The notes beneath the pieces were generated by a model that saw nothing but the letters and a program-made list of their open reading frames with translations, was not told where the DNA came from and made no database searches. Made by a program: the position numbers and the translations under genes. Positions 18,407 through 27,030 of a DNA stretch of 64,000 nt are shown piece by piece. The stretch comes from DASRHK01 sp963776465 (GTDB lineage: Bacteria; Pseudomonadota; Gammaproteobacteria; Nevskiales; Nevskiaceae): assembly GCA_963776465.1 (NCBI GenBank), contig CAVZMV010000001.1:806001-870000 (forward strand), written 5' to 3'. How positions within the stretch are numbered: the first letter of the stretch is position 1; every line of letters starts with the position of its first letter.

Positions 18407-19102
18407 GTGAGCGAATCCCCTGCCCCTGTCCTCAAAGTCGGCCACCGCTTTCGCGGGTTCCTGCCCGTGGTCGTGGACGTCGAGACCGGCGGCTTCAATT
18501 CCGCGACCGACGCGCTGCTGGAGGTCGCGGCCGTGATCCTCGGCGTCGACGAGAAGGGCGACCTCGTCCGCAAGCAGACCGTGTTCACGCACGTGGAGCC
18601 GTTCGAAGGCGGGCGCCTGGATCCGGCGTCGATGGAAGTCACCGGCATCCGCGTCGACAGCCCGCTGCGCCTGGCGCTGCCGGAGAAGGACGCGCTGGCC
18701 AAGATCTTCCAGCCCATCCGCCAGGCGGTGTCGGAGAACGGCTGCTCGCGGGCGATCCTGGTCGGCCACAACGCGCACTTCGACCTCGGGTTCCTCAACG
18801 CCGCCATCGCGCGCACCAGCATCAAGCGAAGCCCGTTCCATCCTTTTTCCGTGTTCGACACCGCCACGCTCGCCGGCGCCACGCTCGGCCAGACCGTGCT
18901 GGCGCGCGCCCTCGAGGCGGCGGGCCTCACGCACGACCAGACCGAAGCGCATTCGGCGATCTACGACGCCGAGCGCACGGCGGACCTGTTCTGCCTGCTG
19001 GTGAACCGCATGCGTCCGCTGTTCGCGGACTTCACGGCGCGAGCGGTGATCGCGCCGCAGCCCGCAACCGAAGCAGCCGCCGATCCGGGCGCTGCGGGAT
19101 GA
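18407..19102 (+). CDS. rnt: Ribonuclease T
   Basis: 231 residues, a DEDDh 3'-5' exoribonuclease that trims tRNA and other stable RNA ends. The exonuclease motifs are VVDVETGGFN (DE), AILVGHNAHFDLGFL (D), and HSAIYDAERTADLF (H and D). The N-terminus HRFRGFLPVVVDVETGGFN matches RNase T closely. The GTG start at 18407 is only 11 bases after the shared -10, so the mRNA may be nearly leaderless. The stop overlaps the ATG of the next gene. Confidence 0.95.
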   Translation: MSESPAPVLKVGHRFRGFLPVVVDVETGGFNSATDALLEVAAVILGVDEKGDLVRKQTVFTHVEPFEGGRLDPASMEVTGIRVDSPLRLALPEKDALAKIFQPIRQAVSENGCSRAILVGHNAHFDLGFLNAAIARTSIKRSPFHPFSVFDTATLAGATLGQTVLARALEAAGLTHDQTEAHSAIYDAERTADLFCLLVNRMRPLFADFTARAVIAPQPATEAAADPGAAG

Positions 19103-20265
19103 TCGGCGCGCTCGCGCGCCTGCTCGGCCGCCTTCTCGGCGTCGCGCTGCTGCTCGCCGCGATCCTGGCAGTGGGCTTGAAGGTCCGCTACGGCGGCGGA
19201 CACACGGATTTTCCGGATCGCAGCGGCCAGGGCGGCAGGCCCGAATCGGACCTGCAGGTCGTCGCCGAGCTGCCGACGCCTCCCGGAAACATCGCCGTCG
19301 CCGCCGATGGCCGCGTCTTCATCACGCTGCATCCCGAGGCGCACCCCGAGCTGAAAGTCGTCGAGCTGGTGGACGGCCAGATGCAGCCGTTCCCGAGCGA
19401 GGACTTCCAGCACCGCGAGCGCGATCCGCGCGCGTTCGAGAACGTGCTGTCGATCCGCATCGATCGGCAGAACCGGCTGTGGGCGCTCGATAACGGCCAC
19501 CACGGCTGGCACCCGGGACGGCTGCTCGCGTTCGACCTGAAGTCGCGCGAGCTCGTGCACGAATTCACCTTCCCTCGCGAGATCGCGGGCCTCGGCTCGC
19601 ACCTGAACGATTTCCAGGTCGCGCCGGACGGCGAGCATCTCTTCATCGCCGATTCGAGCTTCTTCGCCAAGACGCCGGCGCTCATCGTCTATGACGTCAA
19701 GCAGCGGCGCGCGCGGCGCCTGCTGGAAGGACACGATTCGGTGCGCGCCGAGTTCTACGTGCCGGTGGTCCAGGGCCGCAAGATGGAGCTGTTCGGGCTG
19801 GTCAGCGTGCGGCCGGGCGTGGACTCGATCGCGCTCTCCCGCGATGGCAACTGGCTGGCCTACGCCGCCATCACCAGCCGCAAGCTCTACACGATCCCGG
19901 TGTCGGCGCTGCTGAACGACAAGCTCAGCCGCGCGCAGCTCGAGGAGCGGGTGCTGACGCTGGCGCAGAGCAAGACCATGTCGGACGGCATGACCACCGA
20001 CGAGCGCAACAACGTTTATCTCTCCGACCTGGAGCATTCGGCCATCGTCATCCTGCGCTCCGACCACCGGCTCTACACCCTGGTGAAAAGCGAGCGCCTG
20101 CTGCGCTGGCCCGACGGCTTCTCGTTCGGCCCCGACGGCTGGCTCTACGTGACCTGCTCGTCGTTGCAGGACGTGCTGGGCAAGACCCCGGCGTACATCC
20201 GCGAGCACGCGCCCTATCGCGTGCTGCGCATCAAGCCGGGACCGTCCGCGACGCCGGGGCAGTGA
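19099..20265 (+). CDS. Major royal jelly/Yellow-like beta-propeller protein
   Basis: 388 residues. One N-terminal membrane anchor or uncleaved signal (about 1-27) leads to a periplasmic beta-propeller. Motifs SIRIDRQNRLWALDNGHHG, LLAFDLKSRELVHEFTFPR, LNDFQVAPDGEHLFIADSS, DSIALSRDGNWLAYAAIT, LYTIPVSAL and GMTTDERNNVYLSDLEHS fit the bacterial branch of the MRJP/Yellow family; an SMP-30-like sugar lactonase is the alternative. Substrate unknown. The ATG overlaps the rnt stop, so it is co-translated with RNase T although no functional link is obvious. Confidence 0.8.
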   Translation: MIGALARLLGRLLGVALLLAAILAVGLKVRYGGGHTDFPDRSGQGGRPESDLQVVAELPTPPGNIAVAADGRVFITLHPEAHPELKVVELVDGQMQPFPSEDFQHRERDPRAFENVLSIRIDRQNRLWALDNGHHGWHPGRLLAFDLKSRELVHEFTFPREIAGLGSHLNDFQVAPDGEHLFIADSSFFAKTPALIVYDVKQRRARRLLEGHDSVRAEFYVPVVQGRKMELFGLVSVRPGVDSIALSRDGNWLAYAAITSRKLYTIPVSALLNDKLSRAQLEERVLTLAQSKTMSDGMTTDERNNVYLSDLEHSAIVILRSDHRLYTLVKSERLLRWPDGFSFGPDGWLYVTCSSLQDVLGKTPAYIREHAPYRVLRIKPGPSATPGQ

Positions 20266-20293
20266 ACTTCGCGGGCCCCGAGAGGGTCTCGCG

Positions 20294-20299
20294 TAGAAT
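20294..20299 (+). promoter_or_regulatory. Possible -10 box of opgG
   Basis: TAGAAT lies 28 bases before the opgG ATG, in the 62-base gap after the Yellow-like gene. No clear -35 was found at 17 bases. Weak sequence evidence. Confidence 0.3.
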
Positions 20300-20327
20300 G
20301 CCCGCCGACCAATAAGCGCACGCCCGA

Positions 20328-21854
20328 ATGACGCCCATCCGACGATCCGGTACCGTTCTCGGCCTTGCCGCAGCGCTCCTGCTGCTGCCCGCGATCAGCT
20401 TCGGCTTCAACCTCAACGACGTCGCCCAAAAAGCACGCGCGCTCGCCGGCGACAAGTACGAGCGCAACGACGCCAACCTGCCGCGCTCACTGCTCGACCT
20501 GTCGTACGACCAGTACCGCGACATCCGCTTCAAGCCGGACAAGTCGATCTGGCGGAACATGAAGCTGCCGTTCGAGCTGCAGTTCTTCCATCCGGGGCTG
20601 TACTTCAACCAGAGCGTGAAGATCAATCTGCTGGTCAACGGCCAGGCGCGTCCGCTGCCGTTCAATTTCGCCAACTTCGATTACGGCCGCCTGAATCCCA
20701 ACCTGGACACCAGCCAGTTCCAGAACATCGGCTACGCCGGCTTTCGCGTGCACTTCCCGCTGCTGACCAACAAGTACAAGGACGAGGTGCTGGTGTTCCA
20801 GGGCGCCAGCTACTTCCGCGCGCTGGGCAAGGATCAGCGCTACGGCCTCTCCGCGCGCGGGCTGGCGGTGGACACCGCGGAGATCACCGGCGAGGAGTTC
20901 CCCTACTTCACTGAGTTCTGGATCGAGCAGCCCACCGCCAAATCCAAGGAGCTGGTGATCTACGCGCTGCTGGATTCGCGCCGCACGACCGGCGCCTACC
21001 GGTTCGTGCTCAAGCCCGGCAAGGACACGCAGATGGACGTGCAGGCGAAGCTGTTCCTGCGCGAGCATGTCGCCAAGCTCGGCGTCGCGCCGCTGACGAC
21101 GATGTTCTTCTTCGGCGACAACTCGCCGGTCCGGCCCGACGACTACCGGCCCGAAGTGCACGATTCCGACGGCCTGCTGATGAGCGCGGCGAACGGCGAG
21201 TGGATCTGGCGTCCCTTGGTCAACCCGCGCCGCCTGCTCGTGACCTCGTTCGCGTTCCACAATCCGCGCGGCTTCGGCCTGCTGCAGCGCGACCGCGACT
21301 TCAAGCACTACGAGGACCTGGAAGCGCGCTACGAGATGCGGCCCAGCACCTGGATCGTACCCAAGGGCAACTGGGGCGACGGGCGCGTGGAGCTTGTGCA
21401 GATCCCGAGCCCCGACGAGACCAACGACAACATCGTCGCCTACTGGCTGCCGGACAAGCAGGCTGAGCCGCTGGAGCCGATGGACTTCCAGTACACGATG
21501 TTCTGGCAGAAGGACGCGCAGCCGTCGGCGCCGCTCGGCTACGTGGCGCAGACGCGACGCGGCCACGGCTACTTCAAGGCGCCCGACGGCACGCTGCGCC
21601 TGATGGTGGACTTCGAAGGCGAGGCGCTGCGCAAGCTGCCCGCCGACAGCAAGCTGCTCACCGGCCTGTGGGTGGGCGACAACGGCGAGCTGGTCGAGAA
21701 GCAGCTGTTCAAGAACGACGTCACCGGCGGCTGGCGGCTGTCGATCCGCTTCAAGCGGCTGGACAACGAAAAGCCGGTGGAGATGCGGGCGACGCTGCGT
21801 GACGGCAAGGGTCCGGTAAGCGAGACCTGGAGCTACATCCTCCCGCCGGATTGA
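20328..21854 (+). CDS. opgG: Periplasmic glucan biosynthesis protein OpgG
   Basis: 508 residues, signal peptide 1-26 (ending SFG). OpgG works in the periplasm on branching or release of osmoregulated periplasmic glucans. Recognised by FNLNDVAQKARALA, YDQYRDIRFKPDKSIWR, PFELQFFHPGLYF, GYAGFRVHFPL, FQGASYFRALGKDQRYGLSA, FPYFTEFWIEQP, LTTMFFFGDNS and RRGHGYF. Length is normal for the family. It is followed by opgH after 184 bases, a gap unusual for this pair because it carries a structured repeat. Confidence 0.96.
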   Translation: MTPIRRSGTVLGLAAALLLLPAISFGFNLNDVAQKARALAGDKYERNDANLPRSLLDLSYDQYRDIRFKPDKSIWRNMKLPFELQFFHPGLYFNQSVKINLLVNGQARPLPFNFANFDYGRLNPNLDTSQFQNIGYAGFRVHFPLLTNKYKDEVLVFQGASYFRALGKDQRYGLSARGLAVDTAEITGEEFPYFTEFWIEQPTAKSKELVIYALLDSRRTTGAYRFVLKPGKDTQMDVQAKLFLREHVAKLGVAPLTTMFFFGDNSPVRPDDYRPEVHDSDGLLMSAANGEWIWRPLVNPRRLLVTSFAFHNPRGFGLLQRDRDFKHYEDLEARYEMRPSTWIVPKGNWGDGRVELVQIPSPDETNDNIVAYWLPDKQAEPLEPMDFQYTMFWQKDAQPSAPLGYVAQTRRGHGYFKAPDGTLRLMVDFEGEALRKLPADSKLLTGLWVGDNGELVEKQLFKNDVTGGWRLSIRFKRLDNEKPVEMRATLRDGKGPVSETWSYILPPD

Positions 21855-21867
21855 CGTGGACGCGTGC

Positions 21868-22022
21868 GCCGCCCGGATAGGTCCGCCGGGGGCGTGTGGC
21901 GCCAGGGACGGCGCCACCCGAGGCTAACGGAGCTTTTAAGTCGTCCCCGCCGCACATGGCTGTGCTAGTGCCGCGAGAGCGCATGGACGCGCGGAGCGGC
22001 CCGGCGGACCTATCCGGGCGGC
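21868..22022. repeat. Structured repeat unit 1 with perfect 23-bp arms (opgG-opgH gap)
   Basis: Two perfectly complementary 23-base arms (21868-21890 and 22000-22022) enclose 109 bases. Inside, directly after the left arm, lies a 58-base core (21890-21947) that matches the core at 37571-37628 at 56 of 58 positions. The core holds its own hairpin, TGGCGCC-AGGGAC-GGCGCCA. Between core and right arm are about 52 further bases without a match elsewhere in the window. The unit fills most of the 184-base gap, and its right arm ends 16 bases before the opgH GTG, so it could affect opgH expression. Confidence 0.85.
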
Positions 22023-22038
22023 CGCTACAATCGCCCGC

Positions 22039-24516
22039 GTGAACGACTCCGCCGTGGATCTCACCCTGCTGTCGCGTTACCTCGACAGCACGCCGCTCTC
22101 TGCGGACGAGCGGCAGCGTCTGATCGGCGAGGCAGCGGCGGCCGGGCCGCAGGCTTTCGAGAAGCTGCATCGCAGCTGGAGCACGGGCCCCGAGGAAGAG
22201 GAGCCGGCGCTGGCCTCGCTGCGCACGCGCCTCACCTGGCTGATCTCGGACCGCTCGCGCGGTCACGCGCGCGCGAGCGAGGCCTTCGTGCAGGATCGCC
22301 TCGATCATCCGCGCCTCATGACGACGCCGCCGCTGGCGCGCGCGTCGATGCGGCCCATGCCGTGGGCCAACAACCCGCTCAAGCGCTTCTATCGCTGGCT
22401 GGCCGGGAAATTCCGCCGCACGGGCCCGCGGCTATTGCCCAAGGACCGGCCGGTGGCAAAGCCCGCGTTCAAGGCCTACTGGCGCGGGGCCGCGCGCTTC
22501 CGTCGCGCGGTACTGGTGTCGCTGGTCATAGGCCAGACGGTCGGCGCCAGCTACCTGATGACCGCGATCCTGCCGTATCACGGCTCGCACGTCGTCGAGA
22601 TCGCGCTGCTCGTGGTCTACGCGATCCTCTTCACCTGGGTCGGCTCCGGCTTCTGGACCGCGCTGATGGGCTTCTGGGTGCTGCTGCGCGGCAAGGACAA
22701 ATACTCGATCAACGCCACGGCGCCGATGGACGCGCCGCTCCCGGCCGAGGCTCGCACCGCGATCCTCATCCCGATCTGCAACGAGGACGTCACCCGCGTC
22801 TACGCCGGCATCCGCGCCACCTACGATTCGATCTCGCGCAGCGCGTATCTCAAGCAGTTCGACCTGTTCATCCTGTCCGACTCCACCGACGCCGACGTGC
22901 GCGTCGCCGAGCTCGAAGGCTGGCTGGCGCTGTGCCGGCAGCTGGACGGCTTCGGCCGCATCTTCTACCGGCGTCGCACCAATCGCATCAAGCGCAAGTC
23001 CGGGAACATTGCCGACTGGTGCCGTCGCTGGGGCAGCCGCTATCGCTACATGGTGATCCTCGACGCCGACAGCGTCATGTCGGGCGCGTGCCTCGTGCGT
23101 CTGGTGCAATTGATGGAAGCCAACTCCGGCGCGGGCATCATCCAGACCGCGCCGCGCGCCAGCGGCCGCGAGACGCTCTACGCGCGGATTCAACAATTCG
23201 CGACTCGTGTGTATGGCCCATTGTTCACCGCGGGCCTGCATTTCTGGCAGCTGGGCGAGTCGCACTACTGGGGCCACAACGCCATCCTGCGTGTGGCGCC
23301 ATTCATGCAGCACTGCGCGCTTGGACGACTGCCGGGGCGCGGTCCGCTCGCCGGCGAGATCCTGTCGCACGACTTCGTCGAGGCCGCGCTGATGCGCCGC
23401 GCCGGCTGGAGCGTGTGGATCGCCTACGACCTTCCGGGCAGCTACGAGGAGATGCCGCCGACGCTCCTGGACGAGCTCAAGCGCGATCGGCGCTGGTGCC
23501 AGGGGAACCTGCAGAACTTCCAGCTGTTCTTCTCGCAGGGCCTGCATCCCGCGCATCGCGCGGTGTTCATGACCGGCGTCATGGCGTACTTGTCGGCGCC
23601 GCTGTGGTTCGCGTTCCTGTCGCTGTCCACCGCGCTGCTCTACATCCAGACCGAGTCCGAGCCGAAATATTTCGTGGAGCCCTACCAGCTCTTCCCGATC
23701 TGGCCGGAGTGGCATCCCGAATGGGCCATGCGCCTGTTCGCCGGCACGATGCTGCTGCTGTTCCTGCCCAAAATCCTCGCCGGCCTGCTGCTGGTGCTCA
23801 AGCCCGCGCAGCTGCGCCTGTATGGCGGGTGGCTGCGGGTCACCGCGAGCGTCTGGTTCGAAGCGCTGTTCTCCGCTGCGCTCGCGCCGATCCGCATGCT
23901 GTTCCACACGCAGTTCGTGGTGACGTCGATGCTGGGGCTGGCGATGACCTGGAAGTCACCGCCGCGCGGCGACGCCGAGACCTCGTGGGGCGAGGCGGTC
24001 ATCCGTCACGGCCCCGGGACGCTGCTGGGTGTGCTGTGGTCCGCCGGCGTCTACGAGCTCAATCCGAAGTTCCTGTGGTGGCTCCTGCCCGTGGCAGGCG
24101 CGCTGATCCTGTCGATTCCATTGTCGGTGTGGTCGAGCCGCCTGCGCGCGGGACGCTGGTTCAAGCGCAAGCGCTATTTCCTGATCCCCGAGGAAGCGTT
24201 CCCTCCGCGCGAGCTGCGCCGCACGCGCGCGGTGGTGCGTCGCTCGGCGCGCGCGCCGACGCAGGAAGGTTTCCGCCGTGCCGTCGTGGATCCCGTGGCC
24301 AACGCGCTGGTCACCGCGTACGCGCATCGGCGCAGCCGGCGACCTGCGGCGTCCGAGGAGAGTCAGCGCGAGCTCATCGATCGCGCGCTGACCGGCGGGC
24401 CCGCCGCCCTGTCGAACGCCGAGCGCAACTCGCTGATGGCCGATCCGGCGTCCCTGTCGCAACTGCATCTGCAGGTCTGGAGCCAGGCGCAGCGCAATCC
24501 GGTCTGGGACGCGTAG
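22039..24516 (+). CDS. opgH: Glucans biosynthesis glucosyltransferase OpgH
   Basis: 825 residues, an inner-membrane family-2 glucosyltransferase that makes and exports the beta-1,2-glucan backbone from UDP-glucose. Two membrane segments near 160-220 precede the cytoplasmic catalytic domain: ILIPICNEDVTRVYAGI, FILSDSTDAD, RYRYMVILDADSVMSG, and the product-site motif RDRRWCQGNLQ. More membrane segments follow (about 510-700), then a basic tail. The GTG start at 22039 is close to the repeat arm. E. coli OpgH also slows division by binding FtsZ; whether that holds here is unknown. Confidence 0.95.
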   Translation: MNDSAVDLTLLSRYLDSTPLSADERQRLIGEAAAAGPQAFEKLHRSWSTGPEEEEPALASLRTRLTWLISDRSRGHARASEAFVQDRLDHPRLMTTPPLARASMRPMPWANNPLKRFYRWLAGKFRRTGPRLLPKDRPVAKPAFKAYWRGAARFRRAVLVSLVIGQTVGASYLMTAILPYHGSHVVEIALLVVYAILFTWVGSGFWTALMGFWVLLRGKDKYSINATAPMDAPLPAEARTAILIPICNEDVTRVYAGIRATYDSISRSAYLKQFDLFILSDSTDADVRVAELEGWLALCRQLDGFGRIFYRRRTNRIKRKSGNIADWCRRWGSRYRYMVILDADSVMSGACLVRLVQLMEANSGAGIIQTAPRASGRETLYARIQQFATRVYGPLFTAGLHFWQLGESHYWGHNAILRVAPFMQHCALGRLPGRGPLAGEILSHDFVEAALMRRAGWSVWIAYDLPGSYEEMPPTLLDELKRDRRWCQGNLQNFQLFFSQGLHPAHRAVFMTGVMAYLSAPLWFAFLSLSTALLYIQTESEPKYFVEPYQLFPIWPEWHPEWAMRLFAGTMLLLFLPKILAGLLLVLKPAQLRLYGGWLRVTASVWFEALFSAALAPIRMLFHTQFVVTSMLGLAMTWKSPPRGDAETSWGEAVIRHGPGTLLGVLWSAGVYELNPKFLWWLLPVAGALILSIPLSVWSSRLRAGRWFKRKRYFLIPEEAFPPRELRRTRAVVRRSARAPTQEGFRRAVVDPVANALVTAYAHRRSRRPAASEESQRELIDRALTGGPAALSNAERNSLMADPASLSQLHLQVWSQAQRNPVWDA

Positions 24517-24532
24517 CTACCGCTTCGGCTCG

Positions 24533-24601
24533 GTCCAGGTGCGCGGCGAGGTCCATGACCTTGCGGGCGCGGGGCGACGGCGGGAACGCATAAAGCTTCA
24601 T
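24533..24601 (-). pseudogene. Remnant of a glutathione S-transferase gene (first 23 codons)
   Basis: On the minus strand, a good ribosome binding site (AGGAGAG) precedes ATG 24601 and a peptide MKLYAFPPSPRARKVMDLAA followed by HLD, which is a typical glutathione transferase N-terminus (first beta strand plus the PPSPRARKV glutathione-site loop). The similarity stops there; the frame then runs antisense through the end of opgH and is not GST-like. The rest of the gene appears lost, probably by deletion or by a rearrangement that brought opgH here. Confidence 0.6.
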
Positions 24602-24695
24602 GGCTCTCTCCTATAGCAAGAGCCGCGGATGCTTGGCGATGACGAGGGCTGCCCTCCAGAACCCTTCAGCCCCGGCGCCAGTCAAAAACACATCC

Positions 24696-25637
24696 ATGAC
24701 CGAACCGAGCCGCCGTCTGCGTCGTCTGTGCGGGTGCTGCCTGCTGGCGGTATCGGCCAGTGCGGGCGCCGCCGGCTATCCGATGCCGCCGGCCGGCGAG
24801 GATCTCGTCGGCGGCACGACCGTCGTCATGGCGAAGGCCGGCGACACGATGGCGACGCTGGCCAACAAGCATGGCGTCGGCTTCCGCCAGCTGGTGCACG
24901 CCAACCCGCGGCTCGATGCGTGGAGATTGGTGCCGGGCCAGCGCGTGGAGCTGCCGACTTCGATGCTGCTGCCGCGCGCGCCGCGCAACGGCATCGTCGT
25001 CAACGTGCCGGAGATGCGGCTCTACTATTTCCCGGACGACGGCGCCAACGTATTCGTGTATCCCGTCGCCGTCGGCCGCGTCGACTGGAAAACGCCCTTG
25101 GGCACGACGCAAGTGCAGGCCAAAGTGCGCGATCCGGTCTGGCATCCCCCGGAAAGCATCCGCATCGAGCATGCGGCGAAGGGCGATCCGCTGCCGGAAG
25201 TGGTGCCGCCCGGCCCCGACAATCCACTGGGCGCTTTCGCGCTGCGGCTGGGATGGCCCGACGTGCTGATCCACGGCACGAACATGCCGTTGGGCGGCAT
25301 CGGCATGCCGGTGACCCACGGCTGCATCCGGCTTTATCCGCAAGACATCAAAACGCTGTTCGACCAGGTCGCAGTGGGCACTGCCGTGGCCTTCATCGAC
25401 GAGCCGTACAAGATCGGCCGTCACAATGGCCGCTGGCACGTCGAGGCGCACGCGATACTTTCGGAAAACCCGCACGTACGCGGACCCAGGGACGTGACGC
25501 CCACGCTGCAAAAGCTCAAAGCGTGGGAGGCGCCAGGCATCGACTGGAACAAGGTCGCTACCGCGATACGGCAATCCGACGGCCTGCCGACGATCGTGCA
25601 GGCGGGCGCCGCTGCCGCTCCGGCCGCGGCGCGCTAG
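24696..25637 (+). CDS. L,D-transpeptidase (ErfK/YbiS type) with LysM domain
   Basis: 313 residues. Signal peptide about 1-28 (LLAVSASAGAAG). A LysM-like domain (AGDTMATLANKHGVGFRQLV, then NPRLDAWRLVPGQRVELP) binds peptidoglycan, and the YkuD catalytic domain follows with LIHGTNMPLGGIGMPVTHGC, where the C-terminal HGC cysteine is the nucleophile and IR follows. Such enzymes make 3-3 crosslinks or attach lipoproteins to the wall. ATG 24696 gives a normal signal peptide; an upstream in-frame ATG at 24600 would put a non-signal extension in front. The C-terminus is Ala-rich. Confidence 0.9.
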   Translation: MTEPSRRLRRLCGCCLLAVSASAGAAGYPMPPAGEDLVGGTTVVMAKAGDTMATLANKHGVGFRQLVHANPRLDAWRLVPGQRVELPTSMLLPRAPRNGIVVNVPEMRLYYFPDDGANVFVYPVAVGRVDWKTPLGTTQVQAKVRDPVWHPPESIRIEHAAKGDPLPEVVPPGPDNPLGAFALRLGWPDVLIHGTNMPLGGIGMPVTHGCIRLYPQDIKTLFDQVAVGTAVAFIDEPYKIGRHNGRWHVEAHAILSENPHVRGPRDVTPTLQKLKAWEAPGIDWNKVATAIRQSDGLPTIVQAGAAAAPAAAR

Positions 25638-25667
25638 ACGCGCGCCGAGCCGGAGGGAACTGCAGGG

Positions 25668-25928
25668 TTACTTGCGCTGGGACTGCTCGAAGTCCTGGCT
25701 CTGGGTGCTGGTATCCGATGCGGTGGTCGTCTCAGAGGTCTCTACCGCCGCAACCTCGGGCGTCGCCGTATCGGCAGGCGCGCTGGCGGTCGACTCGGAG
25801 GTCGTGGCCGTGGCCGTTGCGGCCGGCTGGGTCTGGGCCTGATTGTTCGTGGCCGGGTCTGCTGCGAACGCTACCAGGCTGGTGGCCGCAGTGACCGCAA
25901 CGAGCGCTGAAATGAAATGCTTTTTCAT
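25668..25928 (-). CDS. Small secreted Thr/Ala/Ser-rich protein of unknown function
   Basis: 86 residues. A clear signal peptide (MKKHFISALVAVTAATSLVA, cut near AFA) is followed by a low-complexity mature part rich in Ala, Thr, Ser, Glu and Gln (ATATATTSESTASAPADTAT), with no cysteine and no recognisable domain. AAGGACA precedes the ATG at 25928. It is convergent with the L,D-transpeptidase and divergent from lipA. It could be a periplasmic or exported linker-like peptide; I do not recognise a family. Confidence 0.65.
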   Translation of the reverse strand: MKKHFISALVAVTAATSLVAFAADPATNNQAQTQPAATATATTSESTASAPADTATPEVAAVETSETTTASDTSTQSQDFEQSQRK

Positions 25929-26049
25929 GGTCGTGTCCTTTTGGGGGTCGGGGGAGAAGCCACCGCCTCTTGCGACAGCTCCGGTTTTACGACTCCGCCC
26001 GCGTGCGATGAGTTCCGGGGCGCTGTCGGTTCTTGGGTACACTAGTGCG

Positions 26050-27030
26050 ATGAGTTCCTCGCCCGAATCGCTCACCAAGCCCAAGCTTTCCCCGGTCATC
26101 CAGGGCGAGAAGCTGCGCGGCGCCGAAAAGATGGCGCGCATCCCCATCAAGATCGAGCCGACGCTCACCCCTCTGCGCAAGCCCGCGTGGATCCGCGCCA
26201 AGTCGCAGGCGACGCCGGAAGTCGCGCGCATCAAGGCCGCGCTGCGCGCCAACAAGCTGCACACGGTGTGCGAAGAAGCGGCCTGCCCGAACCTCGGCGA
26301 GTGCTTCGGCAAGGGCACGGCGACCTTCATGATCATGGGCGACATCTGCACGCGGCGCTGCCCGTTCTGCGACGTTGCCCACGGCCGCCCCAACCCGCTG
26401 GACACCGACGAGCCGCAAAACCTCGCGCGCACCATCCGCGACATGCAGCTGCGCTACGTCGTCATCACCAGCGTCGACCGCGACGACCTGCCCGACGGCG
26501 GCGCCGCGCACTTCGCTTCGTGCATCCGCGAGTCGCGCGCGCTGTCGCCCGAGCTCACCATCGAAGTGCTGGTGCCGGATTTCCGCGGCCGCATGGACCC
26601 GGCGCTGACCATTTTCCGCGACACGCCGCCCGACGTGTTCAATCACAACCTGGAAACCGTGCCGCGGCTCTACAAGCAGGCGCGCCCCGGCTCCGACTAC
26701 GACTGGTCGCTGGATCTGCTCGAGCGCTTCAAGGGCCTGCATCCGCAGGTGCCGACGAAATCGGGCCTGATGCTCGGCCTTGGCGAGGAGATCTCCGAGA
26801 TCGAGCAGGTGATGCGCGACCTGCGCGCGCATCGCGTCGACATGCTGACGCTCGGGCAATACCTGCAGCCGTCGAAGCACCATCTGCCGGTCGCACGTTA
26901 CGTGGAGCCGGCCGAGTTCGAGCGCCTGCGCGTGCTCGGCGAGGAGATGGGGTTCTCGCACGTCGCCAGCGCGCCGATGGTGCGCTCCAGCTATCACGCG
27001 GATCAGCAGGCGAAGCACGCCCTCGGATGA
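26050..27030 (+). CDS. lipA: Lipoyl synthase
   Basis: 326 residues, a radical SAM enzyme that inserts two sulfurs into octanoylated E2 and H proteins. The auxiliary cluster cysteines are C74, C79 and C85 (CEEAACPNLGEC) and the radical SAM cluster is C100, C104, C107 (CTRRCPFC). The C-terminal MVRSSYHA contains the conserved serine. ATG 26050 is used; an identical 14-base stretch including another in-frame ATG lies 42 bases upstream, so the start is not certain. No lipB is beside it, unlike the usual lipB-lipA order. Its stop overlaps the next ATG. Confidence 0.95.
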   Translation: MSSSPESLTKPKLSPVIQGEKLRGAEKMARIPIKIEPTLTPLRKPAWIRAKSQATPEVARIKAALRANKLHTVCEEAACPNLGECFGKGTATFMIMGDICTRRCPFCDVAHGRPNPLDTDEPQNLARTIRDMQLRYVVITSVDRDDLPDGGAAHFASCIRESRALSPELTIEVLVPDFRGRMDPALTIFRDTPPDVFNHNLETVPRLYKQARPGSDYDWSLDLLERFKGLHPQVPTKSGLMLGLGEEISEIEQVMRDLRAHRVDMLTLGQYLQPSKHHLPVARYVEPAEFERLRVLGEEMGFSHVASAPMVRSSYHADQQAKHALG

